Positions 1 through 5,058 of a DNA stretch of 5,058 bases are shown piece after piece. Within the stretch, counting starts at the first letter, position 1, and each line of letters begins with the position of its first letter. Both the position numbers and the translations under genes were made by a program. Source of the DNA: Desulfuromonadales bacterium (GTDB lineage Bacteria > Desulfobacterota > Desulfuromonadia > Desulfuromonadales > JACZKF01); contig JACZKF010000564.1 in assembly GCA_014860175.1 (NCBI GenBank), positions 1 through 5,058 on the forward strand. Direction: 5' to 3'. The notes under the pieces were generated by a model that saw only the letters and a list, made by a program, of their open reading frames with translations, was not told the origin of the DNA and did no database searches.

Positions 1-62
1 GGGGCGGGGTACTGCTCGCGGTCCTCTTTCTGGCCGCCATGTCCGTTCTGTTTTTCCTCTGA
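1..62 (+). CDS. C-terminal tail of an unidentified membrane protein (partial, 5' end outside window)
   Basis: The frame with codons starting at position 3 is open from the window edge to a TGA at 60-62. It encodes 19 residues, GGVLLAVLFLAAMSVLFFL, almost all hydrophobic and looking like a single transmembrane helix at the extreme C-terminus of a protein. The other two forward frames give proline/arginine-rich or Cys/Trp-rich peptides that look non-coding. The fragment is too short to assign a family. It reads in the same direction as the universal stress protein gene, with 58 bases between its stop and that gene's ATG, so the two could share a transcript. What is seen is the hydrophobic run and the stop; that it is a real gene is inferred. 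Confidence 0.45.
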   Translation, partial: GGVLLAVLFLAAMSVLFFL

Positions 63-110
63 TGGGTGGTCCAACTTCGAACCCGCCGCCCCCTGACCGG
101 TGGCGCGACC

Positions 111-114
111 GGAG
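111..114 (+). promoter_or_regulatory. Ribosome binding site of the universal stress protein gene
   Basis: GGAG at 111-114 lies six bases before the ATG at 121. This decides the start: the in-frame GTG at 100 has no purine-rich site at the right distance and would add seven residues (MARPEIL) that precede the normal beta-1 start of the family. Confidence 0.7.
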
Positions 115-120
115 ATCCTC

Positions 121-585
121 ATGACTAAATTTCTTCTGGCCCTCGACTGCTCCGCTCACTCCCAGCGCGCTGCCGACTACTTGGCACGCCTGGCCCCCGC
201 CCTGGGCGATAGCCAGGTGGTCCTCTTCTCGGTCCTGACCGGCGTCCCTTACACCGAGGCGGAAATGGCCGACAACCCGCCGCCGGCCGAAGTCCACGGA
301 GATGTCGATTACCAGCAGGAAATTACCGCCGCCCGCGCTTTTCTCGAAGAAGTCCGCGATCGACTTCAGGCGGCCGGATTTGCCGCCGAACGGCTGCAGG
401 TGCAGTTGAGCCCGGTGCGGCGCGGCATTGCCCAGGACGTCTTCGATGCGGCGGTCGAAAACGGCTGCACGACCATCGTCGTCGGCCGACGGGGGATGTC
501 CCGCGTGCGCAAGCTGTTGTTGGGGAGCGTCAGTAAACACCTGGTGCACCACGCCGGCGCCATGACGGTCTGGGTGGTGGCCTAG
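121..585 (+). CDS. Universal stress protein, UspA family (ATP-binding type)
   Basis: This is a 154-residue single-domain universal stress protein, a normal length for the family. The protein opens with the beta-1 strand and conserved aspartate (MTKFLLALDCS, Asp9). A variable loop at about 41-65 follows, then the helix EITAARAFLEEVRDRL (67-82). The nucleotide-binding signature is complete near the C-terminus: Gly122-x2-Gly125-x9-Gly135-Ser136 (GRRG...GSVS). It is followed by the final strand AMTVWVVA. This motif marks the ATP-binding branch of Usp proteins, which bind ATP/AMP in the cytoplasm and often dimerise; the physiological partner cannot be read from sequence. There is no signal peptide or membrane segment. 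hemW starts 17 bases after its stop, so the two are probably co-transcribed. No convincing promoter was seen in the 58-base upstream gap. The family call is secure; the specific role is unknown. Confidence 0.93.
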   Translation: MTKFLLALDCSAHSQRAADYLARLAPALGDSQVVLFSVLTGVPYTEAEMADNPPPAEVHGDVDYQQEITAARAFLEEVRDRLQAAGFAAERLQVQLSPVRRGIAQDVFDAAVENGCTTIVVGRRGMSRVRKLLLGSVSKHLVHHAGAMTVWVVA

Positions 586-602
586 GGGCCTTGGTCCCCC
601 GC

Positions 603-1733
603 ATGTTCTCCCTCTATATCCACGTCCCGTTCTGCCGGCGCAAATGCCCCTACTGCGACTTCTACTCGGTGCCTGCCGAGGCTGCGGCTCTTGCCGACTA
701 TCCGGCTCTTCTCTGCCGTCATCTGGAGCTGACCGATAAAGAGGACTGGTCCGGACCCGTCGAGACCATCTTTTTCGGCGGCGGAACCCCCTCGTTGCTC
801 CCTCCGGCGGCCATTGCGGCCGTCCTGACCAGGACCGCTTCCCTCTTCGGTCTTTCCGCCGACGCTGAAATCACCCTCGAAGCCAACCCCGGAACGGTGA
901 CTCCGGCCACTTTGGCCGGCTACCGAACCGCTGGCGTCAACCGGATCTCTCTCGGTATCCAGTCGCTGCAATCCGAACAGCTCCAGCGCCTCGGTCGCAT
1001 CCACTCGTCCCAGGACGCCCGGCAGGCGGTCGCTTGGGCCCGGCAGGCAGGCTTCGACAACCTGAGCTGCGACCTGATGTTCGCCCTGCCGGGGCAGAGT
1101 GCGGCCGCCCTGCAGCAAGAAATCGGCGCCTTTCTCGACCTCGACCCCGATCACCTCTCCTGCTACGGCCTGAGCCTGGAAGAGACGACCCCTTTTTACC
1201 ACCTGCACCGGGCGGGTGGCCTCGCCTTGCCGGATGACGAACTGTACCGCCAGCACTATCTGGAGTTGCATGAGACGTTGCAGGGGGCCGGCTTTGACCA
1301 TTACGAAATCGCCAATTTCGCCCGCCCGGAGCGCCAGTGCCGGCACAACCTGACCTATTGGCGCCGCCGCGGCTATCTCGGGATCGGCGCCGGGGCGCAC
1401 TCCTTTCACCAGCGCAACTGGGGGAGGCGGCTGGCGGTCCCCTCTGACCTCCCCGCCTATGCCACCGCCCTCGATCGCGGCAGCGACCCCAGCCAGGAGA
1501 TCGAGAGTTTCGATCGGCTGGGAGCCATGAGTGAGACCCTGTACCTGGGGCTGCGCACCGCCGAAGGGGTGGCAGAAGAGTCTTTTCGAGACCGCTTCGG
1601 GTTGGGAGTGGCGGCGGCCTTCCCGGCGGCGCTCCGGCAGGCGGGCCCTCGCCTCGCCCTGCGGGAAGGATCTTGGCGCCTCGATCTGCAGGGGTGGCTG
1701 CTCTTCGACCATCTCATTTCCCCCTTTCTCTGA
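603..1733 (+). CDS. hemW: HemW: radical SAM heme chaperone (HemN-like protein)
   Basis: This 376-residue protein matches the usual HemW length (about 380). The radical SAM cluster motif is Cys11-x3-Cys15-x2-Cys18 (CRRKCPYCDF). The residues after the third cysteine are Asp-Phe and not the extra cysteine of HemN (CxxxCxxCxC), which favours HemW over true oxygen-independent coproporphyrinogen oxidase. Further marks are GGGTPS at 59-64 (SAM binding), the EANPGT strand near 93-98, the GVNRISLGIQS stretch at 111-121, and HNLTYW at 248-253, the HNxxYW motif of HemW. In characterised members HemW binds heme and a 4Fe-4S cluster and delivers heme to apoproteins such as respiratory enzymes; that function is taken from the family. 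ATG 603 is chosen because it puts the SPFC-like start (LYIHVPFC) where the family has it. A TTG at 591 is in frame but sits only two bases from the weak AGGGG site (584-588) that overlaps the preceding stop. From ATG 603 that site is 14 bases away, so initiation may rely on coupling to usp translation. Gene databases often mislabel such genes as hemN. Confidence 0.95.
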   Translation: MFSLYIHVPFCRRKCPYCDFYSVPAEAAALADYPALLCRHLELTDKEDWSGPVETIFFGGGTPSLLPPAAIAAVLTRTASLFGLSADAEITLEANPGTVTPATLAGYRTAGVNRISLGIQSLQSEQLQRLGRIHSSQDARQAVAWARQAGFDNLSCDLMFALPGQSAAALQQEIGAFLDLDPDHLSCYGLSLEETTPFYHLHRAGGLALPDDELYRQHYLELHETLQGAGFDHYEIANFARPERQCRHNLTYWRRRGYLGIGAGAHSFHQRNWGRRLAVPSDLPAYATALDRGSDPSQEIESFDRLGAMSETLYLGLRTAEGVAEESFRDRFGLGVAAAFPAALRQAGPRLALREGSWRLDLQGWLLFDHLISPFL

Positions 1734-1765
1734 AAAATCCTCAAGGTTTCCCGACCCCTCGACCC

Positions 1766-1794
1766 TTGACAAAGAGAGAGGGGGTTGTTATCTT
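1766..1794 (+). promoter_or_regulatory. Sigma70-type promoter of the hrcA-grpE-dnaK operon
   Basis: A consensus -35 box TTGACA (1766-1771) and a -10 box TATCTT (1789-1794) are separated by exactly 17 bases. The predicted transcription start is about 1800-1801, three or four bases before the CIRCE operator, so HrcA bound there would block initiation or promoter escape. The -10 does not look like a sigma32 (CCCCAT-type) box. This is predicted from sequence only. Confidence 0.85.
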
Positions 1795-1803
1795 GTACCA
1801 GTG

Positions 1804-1830
1804 TTAGCACTCAGGCAAAGGGAGTGCTAA
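1804..1830 (+). promoter_or_regulatory. CIRCE operator (HrcA binding site)
   Basis: This is a perfect inverted repeat TTAGCACTC - nine bases - GAGTGCTAA, identical to the canonical CIRCE consensus in both arms (1804-1812 and 1822-1830). CIRCE is the known binding site of the HrcA repressor in front of groE and dnaK operons of many bacteria. Here it lies just downstream of the predicted transcription start and 41 bases before the hrcA ATG, so it should give HrcA autoregulation of the whole operon. In the mRNA the arms could also form a nine-base-pair stem, reported elsewhere to influence transcript stability. Confidence 0.97.
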
Positions 1831-1835
1831 CCACG

Positions 1836-1859
1836 GCCGGATTTTCCGGCTTGTTTTTT
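1836..1859 (+). terminator. Terminator-like hairpin in the hrcA leader (possible attenuator)
   Basis: GCCGGA (1836-1841), a three-base TTT loop, and TCCGGC (1845-1850) form a six-base-pair GC-rich stem, extendable by a G-U pair at 1835/1851. It is followed at once by TTGTTTTTT (1851-1859). That is the shape of an intrinsic terminator. It lies after CIRCE and 12 bases before the hrcA start, so it would act on the operon's own leader. Alternatively it could end read-through from hemW, or be chance. The stem is short, so termination would probably be partial. Confidence 0.5.
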
Positions 1860-1871
1860 GGGGCCACATTT

Positions 1872-2915
1872 ATGCTGGGTGAAGAGCTCAATGAGCGAAG
1901 TCGACGGATTCTCGAAGCTCTCATCGAGGATCATATCGAGTCGGCAGAGCCGGTCGGTTCCCGGACCATAACCCGTCGCCACCAGCTCGGCGTCTCCCCG
2001 GCCACCGTGCGCAATGTCATGGCGGACCTGGAGGAGATGGGGTATATCTGTGCCCCCCACACGTCAGCCGGCCGGATACCGACCGAAAAAGGGTATCGCT
2101 TCTATATCGATTCTCTGCTGCAGGTCCGGCAGCTCAGCCAGGCCGACCAGCAGCGCATTGAACAGCACTATCGGCTCAAGGGGATGCGGGTGGAGGAAGT
2201 CTTGCGTGAGGCAGGCAAGGTCCTCTCCTCCATCTCCCACTACACCGGTCTGGTTCTCGCTCCGCGGTTCACCAGCACGGTCTTTCGGCACATCGAATTC
2301 ATCCGACTCTCCAGTGGCCGGGTGCTGGCTATTCTGGTCACCCGCTCGGGAACCGTGCAGAACCGGCTGGTGGAGTTGGAAGAAGACCTCCGGCAGGGGG
2401 AACTGGAGCAGATGACCAACTATCTGAACCGGACCCTCACCGGCCTCACCATTCAGGAGGTGAGGGCCAGGATTCTCCAGGAGATGGCCGAGGAGAAGGC
2501 GCTCTACAGCAGTCTGTTGACGCAGGCTCTGCAGCTCTCCCGCCAGCTGTTCCAGGATGAAGCCGCCGGTGAGGTCTTTATCGAGGGGGCGGCCAACATC
2601 TTTGAACAGCCGGAGTTCGCCGATCTGGAGCGGATGAAGCGCCTGTTTCGGGCTTTCGAGCAGAAAAGCCGTCTGGTGGCGCTGCTCGACAAGAGCCAGC
2701 AAGCCGAAGGGGTGCAGATTTTCATCGGCGCCGAAAGCGAATACAGCGAGATCGAAGGGTGCAGCCTGGTCACGGCGTCCTACTCGAACCGTCTGGGGAC
2801 CATCGGTACATTGGGGGTCATCGGCCCGACCCGCATGCCTTATTCGCTGGTGATTCCGATCGTCGACTACACGGCCCGGCTGGTGAGCAAATTACTCGAA
2901 ACGGATAATCGATAG
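1872..2915 (+). CDS. hrcA: HrcA: heat-inducible transcription repressor
   Basis: The 347-residue protein is of normal HrcA length. The N-terminal winged helix-turn-helix (about 5-75) contains LNERSRRILEALI (6-18), the GSRTI turn (29-33), the recognition-helix stretch SPATVRNVMADLEEMGY (42-58) and the family block PHTSAGRIPTEKGYR (62-76). The central GAF-like and dimerisation regions include GLVLAPRF (126-133), IEGAANIF (237-244) and the insert IGAESE (285-290). The C-terminal hallmark block at 309-333 reads GTIGTLGVIGPTRMPYS and then LVIPIVDY. HrcA binds CIRCE as a dimer and depends on the GroEL chaperonin for activity in studied species. A perfect CIRCE sits directly upstream, so this gene is very probably autorepressed. 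ATG 1872 is chosen because it lies downstream of the promoter and operator, matches the family N-terminus, and has GGGG (1860-1863) eight bases before it. The frame is open further upstream, but any earlier start would precede or overlap CIRCE. grpE begins 12 bases after its stop, which implies an operon. Confidence 0.97.
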   Translation: MLGEELNERSRRILEALIEDHIESAEPVGSRTITRRHQLGVSPATVRNVMADLEEMGYICAPHTSAGRIPTEKGYRFYIDSLLQVRQLSQADQQRIEQHYRLKGMRVEEVLREAGKVLSSISHYTGLVLAPRFTSTVFRHIEFIRLSSGRVLAILVTRSGTVQNRLVELEEDLRQGELEQMTNYLNRTLTGLTIQEVRARILQEMAEEKALYSSLLTQALQLSRQLFQDEAAGEVFIEGAANIFEQPEFADLERMKRLFRAFEQKSRLVALLDKSQQAEGVQIFIGAESEYSEIEGCSLVTASYSNRLGTIGTLGVIGPTRMPYSLVIPIVDYTARLVSKLLETDNR

Positions 2916-2920
2916 GAGAG
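2914..2920 (+). promoter_or_regulatory. Ribosome binding site of grpE, overlapping the hrcA stop
   Basis: AGGAGAG at 2914-2920 starts inside the hrcA TAG stop (2913-2915) and lies seven bases before the GTG at 2928. Its strength and spacing support the unusual GTG start of grpE and suggest translational coupling between hrcA and grpE. Confidence 0.8.
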
Positions 2921-2927
2921 AGCAACG

Positions 2928-3524
2928 GTGGCAAAAAAGAAGAAAAACGAAGAAACCGACCACCCCGAGGCGTCGTCGGCCAGCGCCGTAGAGGCGGGTG
3001 CCGGGGGAGCAGAGGAGACGACCGTCCCACCGCCTCCCCCCGCTCTCGAGGAAGAGCTGGCGGCGGCCCGCGCCACGGCCGGCAAGAACTGGGACCTTTA
3101 CCTGCGTTCCCAGGCCGAGCTCGACAATTATCGCAAACGGGCTCAGCGCGACCGGGAAGATCTGCAACGCTTCGCCAACGAAGCGATCCTGCGGGAGGTC
3201 CTGCCGGTGCTCGACAACCTGGAGCGGGCGGTGGAGCATGCGTCCGGCGACCAGGGGGGAGAGGCGCTGCTGCAAGGGGTGCAGCTCACCCTCAGCCAGC
3301 TTCAGAAAGTCCTGGAAAAGTTTGGCGTGCGGCCGATCCAGGCCGTCGGGGAGCCGTTCGATCCCGCCCGGCATGAAGCGATCGGCCAAGTGGAGAGCCG
3401 GCAGCTCCTCCCCAATACCGTCGCCCAGGAGTTGCAAAAGGGGTATCTGCTCAACGACCGCCTGCTGCGCCCGGCCATGGTGATGATCGCTCGGGCCGCC
3501 ACCGAAGGGCCGGCCGTCGACTGA
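2928..3524 (+). CDS. grpE: GrpE: nucleotide exchange factor for DnaK
   Basis: This is a 198-residue GrpE starting with GTG. The first 45 residues are low-complexity and probably disordered: a lysine run (KKKK, 3-6), an Ala/Gly/Glu stretch, and five prolines at 34-38. A long helical region follows (about 40-105, including LRSQAELDNYRKRAQRDRED at 59-78), which in known GrpE proteins forms the dimeric coiled-coil stalk. Then come a four-helix-bundle segment (VLPVLDNLERAVE, 91-103) and the C-terminal beta-wing domain. That domain carries the GrpE signature FDPARHEAI (144-152) and GYLLNDRLLRPAMVMIA (172-188). GrpE homodimers open the DnaK nucleotide-binding domain to release ADP, and in some bacteria the stalk acts as a thermosensor. 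The gene sits between hrcA and dnaK, the classic heat-shock operon arrangement, under CIRCE control. No defect was seen. Confidence 0.96.
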   Translation: MAKKKKNEETDHPEASSASAVEAGAGGAEETTVPPPPPALEEELAAARATAGKNWDLYLRSQAELDNYRKRAQRDREDLQRFANEAILREVLPVLDNLERAVEHASGDQGGEALLQGVQLTLSQLQKVLEKFGVRPIQAVGEPFDPARHEAIGQVESRQLLPNTVAQELQKGYLLNDRLLRPAMVMIARAATEGPAVD

Positions 3525-3581
3525 TCTTGCGGAAAAACTAACGACTCAGATACTAACTCAGAGAACGAGGAGGATAAAGAT
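3525..3581 (+). other. grpE-dnaK spacer with short imperfect direct repeats and strong ribosome binding site
   Basis: The 57-base gap contains ACTAAC at 3537-3542 and 3552-3557, and ACTCAGA at 3544-3550 and 3556-3562, which make an overlapping imperfect duplication. It ends in a strong Shine-Dalgarno run GAGGAGGA (3567-3574; core AGGAGG 3568-3573), eight bases before the dnaK ATG at 3582. It is A-rich and low in structure compared with its surroundings, as expected for a highly translated start. No terminator or second CIRCE is present, so dnaK is read with grpE. Confidence 0.7.
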
Positions 3582-4772
3582 ATGGCTAAGGTGATCGGTA
3601 TCGACCTGGGAACCACCAACTCGGTTGTCTCCGTCATGGAAGGTGGCGAACCGGTGGTGATCGCCAACTCGGAAGGGGCGCGCACCACCCCGTCCATCAT
3701 CGCCTTTACCGAGAGTGGCGAGCGGCTGGTCGGACAGCAGGCCAAGCGCCAGGCGGTAACCAATCCGGAGAACACCCTGTTCGCCATCAAGCGGCTGATT
3801 GGCCGCAAATTCGACAGCGAGACGGTGAAGAAGGACATCTCCCTGGTGCCGTACAAAATCGTTCAGGCCGACAACGGGGACGCTTGGGTAGAGGCCAGGG
3901 GCAAGCGCTACAGCCCGCAGGAGATCTCGGCGATGGTGCTGCAGAAAATGAAGCAGACCGCCGAGGACTATCTCGGGGAGCCGGTGACCGATGCGGTTAT
4001 CACCGTGCCGGCCTACTTCAACGACTCGCAGCGCCAGGCGACCAAGGACGCCGGCAAGATCGCCGGCCTCAACGTGCTGCGCATCATCAACGAGCCGACC
4101 GCCGCCGCCCTGGCGTACGGGCTCGACCGGAAAAAAGAAGAGAAGGTCGCGGTCTTCGATCTCGGCGGCGGCACCTTCGATATTTCGATTCTGGAACTCG
4201 GGGATGGCGTCTTCGAAGTCAAGGCGACCAACGGGGACACTTTTCTCGGTGGCGAAGATTTCGATCAGCGCATCATCGATTATGTGGCCGACGAGTTCAA
4301 GAAAGAGCAGGGGATCGATCTGCGCCGGGACAAGATGGCCCTGCAGCGGCTCAAGGAAGAGGCCGAGAAGGCGAAATGCGAGCTCTCCTCCTCGATGGAG
4401 ACCGATATCAATCTTCCCTTCATCACCGCCGACGCCTCCGGCCCCAAGCATCTGCTGATCAAGCTCTCCCGGGCTAAACTGGAGAGCCTGGTCGGCGACC
4501 TGCTGGACAAGCTGGTCGGGCCGTGCCGCACCGCCCTCAAGGACGCCGGCCTCTCCGCTTCGGAGATCGATGAGGTGATTCTGGTCGGCGGGCATGATCC
4601 GGATGCCGGCGGTGCAGAAGCGGGTCCAGGAGATTTTCGGCAAAGTGCCCAACAAGGGGGTCAACCCCGACGAGGTGGTGGCTATCGGCGCCGCCATTCA
4701 GGGGGGGGTGCTCAAGGGGGAAGTCAAAGACGTGCTGCTGCTCGACGTCACCCCGCTCTCCCTCGGCATTGA
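3582..4772 (+). CDS. dnaK: DnaK (Hsp70) N-terminal part, frame broken by a frameshift near 4590
   Basis: Residues 1-337 are a clear DnaK nucleotide-binding domain. Phosphate-1 motif IGIDLGTTNS is at 5-14, catalytic Lys70 in FAIKRLIG, TVPAYFND at 141-148, EPTAAALAYG at 171-180, and phosphate-2 motif DLGGGTFD at 193-200 (Thr198 matches E. coli Thr199). The frame runs normally to EVILVGG (331-337, to base 4592), then turns into unrelated Arg/Gly/Ala-rich sequence for 59 residues and stops at TGA 4770-4772. DnaK is normally about 640 residues, and the missing part continues in the next frame from 4594 (separate entry). As written, the product would be 396 residues and lack the adenosine-binding end of the ATPase domain, the linker and the substrate-binding domain, so it would not be a working chaperone. 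DnaK is the central ATP-dependent Hsp70, working with GrpE and DnaJ in the cytoplasm. Start ATG 3582 is fixed by the strong ribosome binding site and the family N-terminus (MAKVIGIDLG). A sequencing or assembly error is the simplest reading; a pseudogene is the alternative. Confidence 0.93.
   Translation: MAKVIGIDLGTTNSVVSVMEGGEPVVIANSEGARTTPSIIAFTESGERLVGQQAKRQAVTNPENTLFAIKRLIGRKFDSETVKKDISLVPYKIVQADNGDAWVEARGKRYSPQEISAMVLQKMKQTAEDYLGEPVTDAVITVPAYFNDSQRQATKDAGKIAGLNVLRIINEPTAAALAYGLDRKKEEKVAVFDLGGGTFDISILELGDGVFEVKATNGDTFLGGEDFDQRIIDYVADEFKKEQGIDLRRDKMALQRLKEEAEKAKCELSSSMETDINLPFITADASGPKHLLIKLSRAKLESLVGDLLDKLVGPCRTALKDAGLSASEIDEVILVGGHDPDAGGAEAGPGDFRQSAQQGGQPRRGGGYRRRHSGGGAQGGSQRRAAARRHPALPRH
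4587..4599 (+). other. Frameshift site in dnaK
   Basis: Codons GGC GGG end the good upstream frame at 4592, C4593 is left over, and the downstream frame resumes with ATG ATC CGG ATG at 4594-4605. Removing one G from 4590-4592 or C4593 restores a continuous VGG-M-I-R-M-P reading. The site sits in a GC-rich potential hairpin (GGCAT 4591-4595 with ATGCC 4603-4607), a context prone to base-calling or replication slippage errors. Confidence 0.85.
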
Positions 4773-5058
4773 GACCCTCGGTGGGGTGATGACCAAGATC
4801 ATCGAGAAGAACACCACCATCCCCTGCAAGAAGAGCCAGGTCTTCTCCACGGCCGCCGATAACCAGCCGGCGGTGTCGGTGCATGTCCTGCAAGGGGAGC
4901 GGGAGATGGCACCCGACAACAAGACCATCGGCCGGTTCGAACTGGTCGGTATCCCCCCCGCCCCCCGTGGCATGCCGCAAATCGAGGTGACCTTCGACCT
5001 CGACGCCAACGGGATCCTCCATGTCTCCGCCAAAGACCTGGGGACCGGCAAGGAGCAG
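4594..5058 (+). pseudogene. dnaK: DnaK continuation in the shifted frame: end of ATPase domain, linker and substrate-binding domain (partial)
   Basis: From 4594, one base off the upstream dnaK frame, 155 codons are open to the window edge and read as DnaK without interruption. MIRMPAVQKRVQEIFGK is the end of the conserved VGG-x-T-R-M-P region. NPDEVVAIGAAIQGG finishes the nucleotide-binding domain. The interdomain linker DVLLLDVTPLSLGIE has its DVLLLD part at 4729-4746. The substrate-binding beta domain follows, with IEKNTTIPCKKSQVFSTAAD, VLQGERE, IPPAPRGMPQIEVTFD and DANGILHVSAKD. Joined to residues 1-337 this gives 492 residues of one DnaK; the alpha-helical lid and C-terminus lie outside the window. 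Codon use and conservation are as good as before the break, so there is no sign of long-term decay. The first residues show Ile where the family has an almost invariant Thr or Ser (MIRMP for MTRMP). An independent start is unlikely: ATG 4594 lacks a ribosome binding site. Confidence 0.88.

Noticed and set aside
100..120. GTG at 100 as the start of the universal stress protein
   Set aside because: There is no ribosome binding site at suitable distance, whereas ATG 121 has GGAG six bases upstream and fits the family N-terminus.
1734..1765. Terminator after hemW
   Set aside because: Only short CGACCC direct repeats (1752-1757, 1760-1765) are present. There is no stem with a T-run before the hrcA promoter.
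582..1772. A 396-codon open frame on the minus strand opposite hemW
   Set aside because: It is a shadow of the GC-rich hemW codons: the protein has no recognisable motif and a low-complexity composition, and the + strand carries full HemW motifs.
1785..1871. Upstream in-frame extension of HrcA (for example from TTG 1785)
   Set aside because: It would start before the predicted transcription start and translate through CIRCE. The family N-terminus and a plausible ribosome binding site fit ATG 1872.
4587..4596. Programmed +1 frameshifting in dnaK
   Set aside because: GGG-C would allow re-pairing in the +1 frame, but there is no stop or rare codon in the A site, no upstream Shine-Dalgarno-like stimulator, and DnaK is not known to use recoding. 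An indel or error is simpler.
3558..4697. A 379-codon open frame on the minus strand opposite dnaK
   Set aside because: Long antisense open frames opposite Hsp70 genes are a known by-product of codon bias. No ribosome binding site, motif or promoter supports it, and the + strand is clearly DnaK.
4701..4708. Run of eight G residues as a second frameshift site
   Set aside because: The shifted frame reads AIQGGVLKG straight through the run, matching the DnaK family, so the length is correct.
4593..4772. The Arg/Gly/Ala-rich tail of the frame-0 dnaK product as a novel C-terminal domain
   Set aside because: It is an out-of-frame reading of conserved DnaK sequence, which is intact in the neighbouring frame over the same bases.

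Overview
This is a GC-rich bacterial chromosomal segment in which every gene reads on the + strand. It carries the end of an unidentified membrane protein, a UspA-type universal stress protein, the heme chaperone/radical SAM protein hemW, and the start of a heat-shock operon, hrcA-grpE-dnaK. The dnaK reading frame is interrupted by a one-base frameshift and runs off the right edge. The order hemW-hrcA-grpE-dnaK and CIRCE/HrcA control are known from Firmicutes and from several proteobacterial lineages. The GC-rich codon use and the DnaK and HrcA wording resemble Geobacter/Desulfuromonas-type bacteria (Desulfuromonadia). That placement is inferred from memory of family sequences and was not tested.

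Layout: 1-62 is the hydrophobic C-terminus of an upstream gene. 121-585 is the universal stress protein, followed after 17 bases by hemW (603-1733). The 138-base gap 1734-1871 is the regulatory centre of the window. It holds a sigma70-type promoter (TTGACA, 17-base spacer, TATCTT), a perfect CIRCE operator just downstream of the predicted transcription start, and a GC-rich hairpin followed by a T-rich run that looks like an intrinsic terminator or attenuator in front of hrcA. hrcA (1872-2915) and grpE (2928-3524) follow closely, then dnaK from 3582.

Working model: HrcA dimers bind CIRCE and repress transcription of their own operon. Stress, or loss of chaperone-assisted HrcA folding, releases repression, and the GrpE (nucleotide exchange factor) and DnaK (Hsp70) products then restore protein folding. 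dnaJ would be expected beyond the right edge. The universal stress protein and hemW lie upstream of the CIRCE promoter and are probably transcribed separately, although no clear terminator separates hemW from hrcA.

The main anomalies are two. First, dnaK shifts frame around 4587-4599, exactly at the conserved VGG-x-T-R-M-P motif, with a second apparent lesion (Thr to Ile) a few bases away. Second, a terminator-like hairpin lies between CIRCE and the hrcA start. I did not find an undescribed multi-gene system; the gene content is conserved housekeeping and stress genes.
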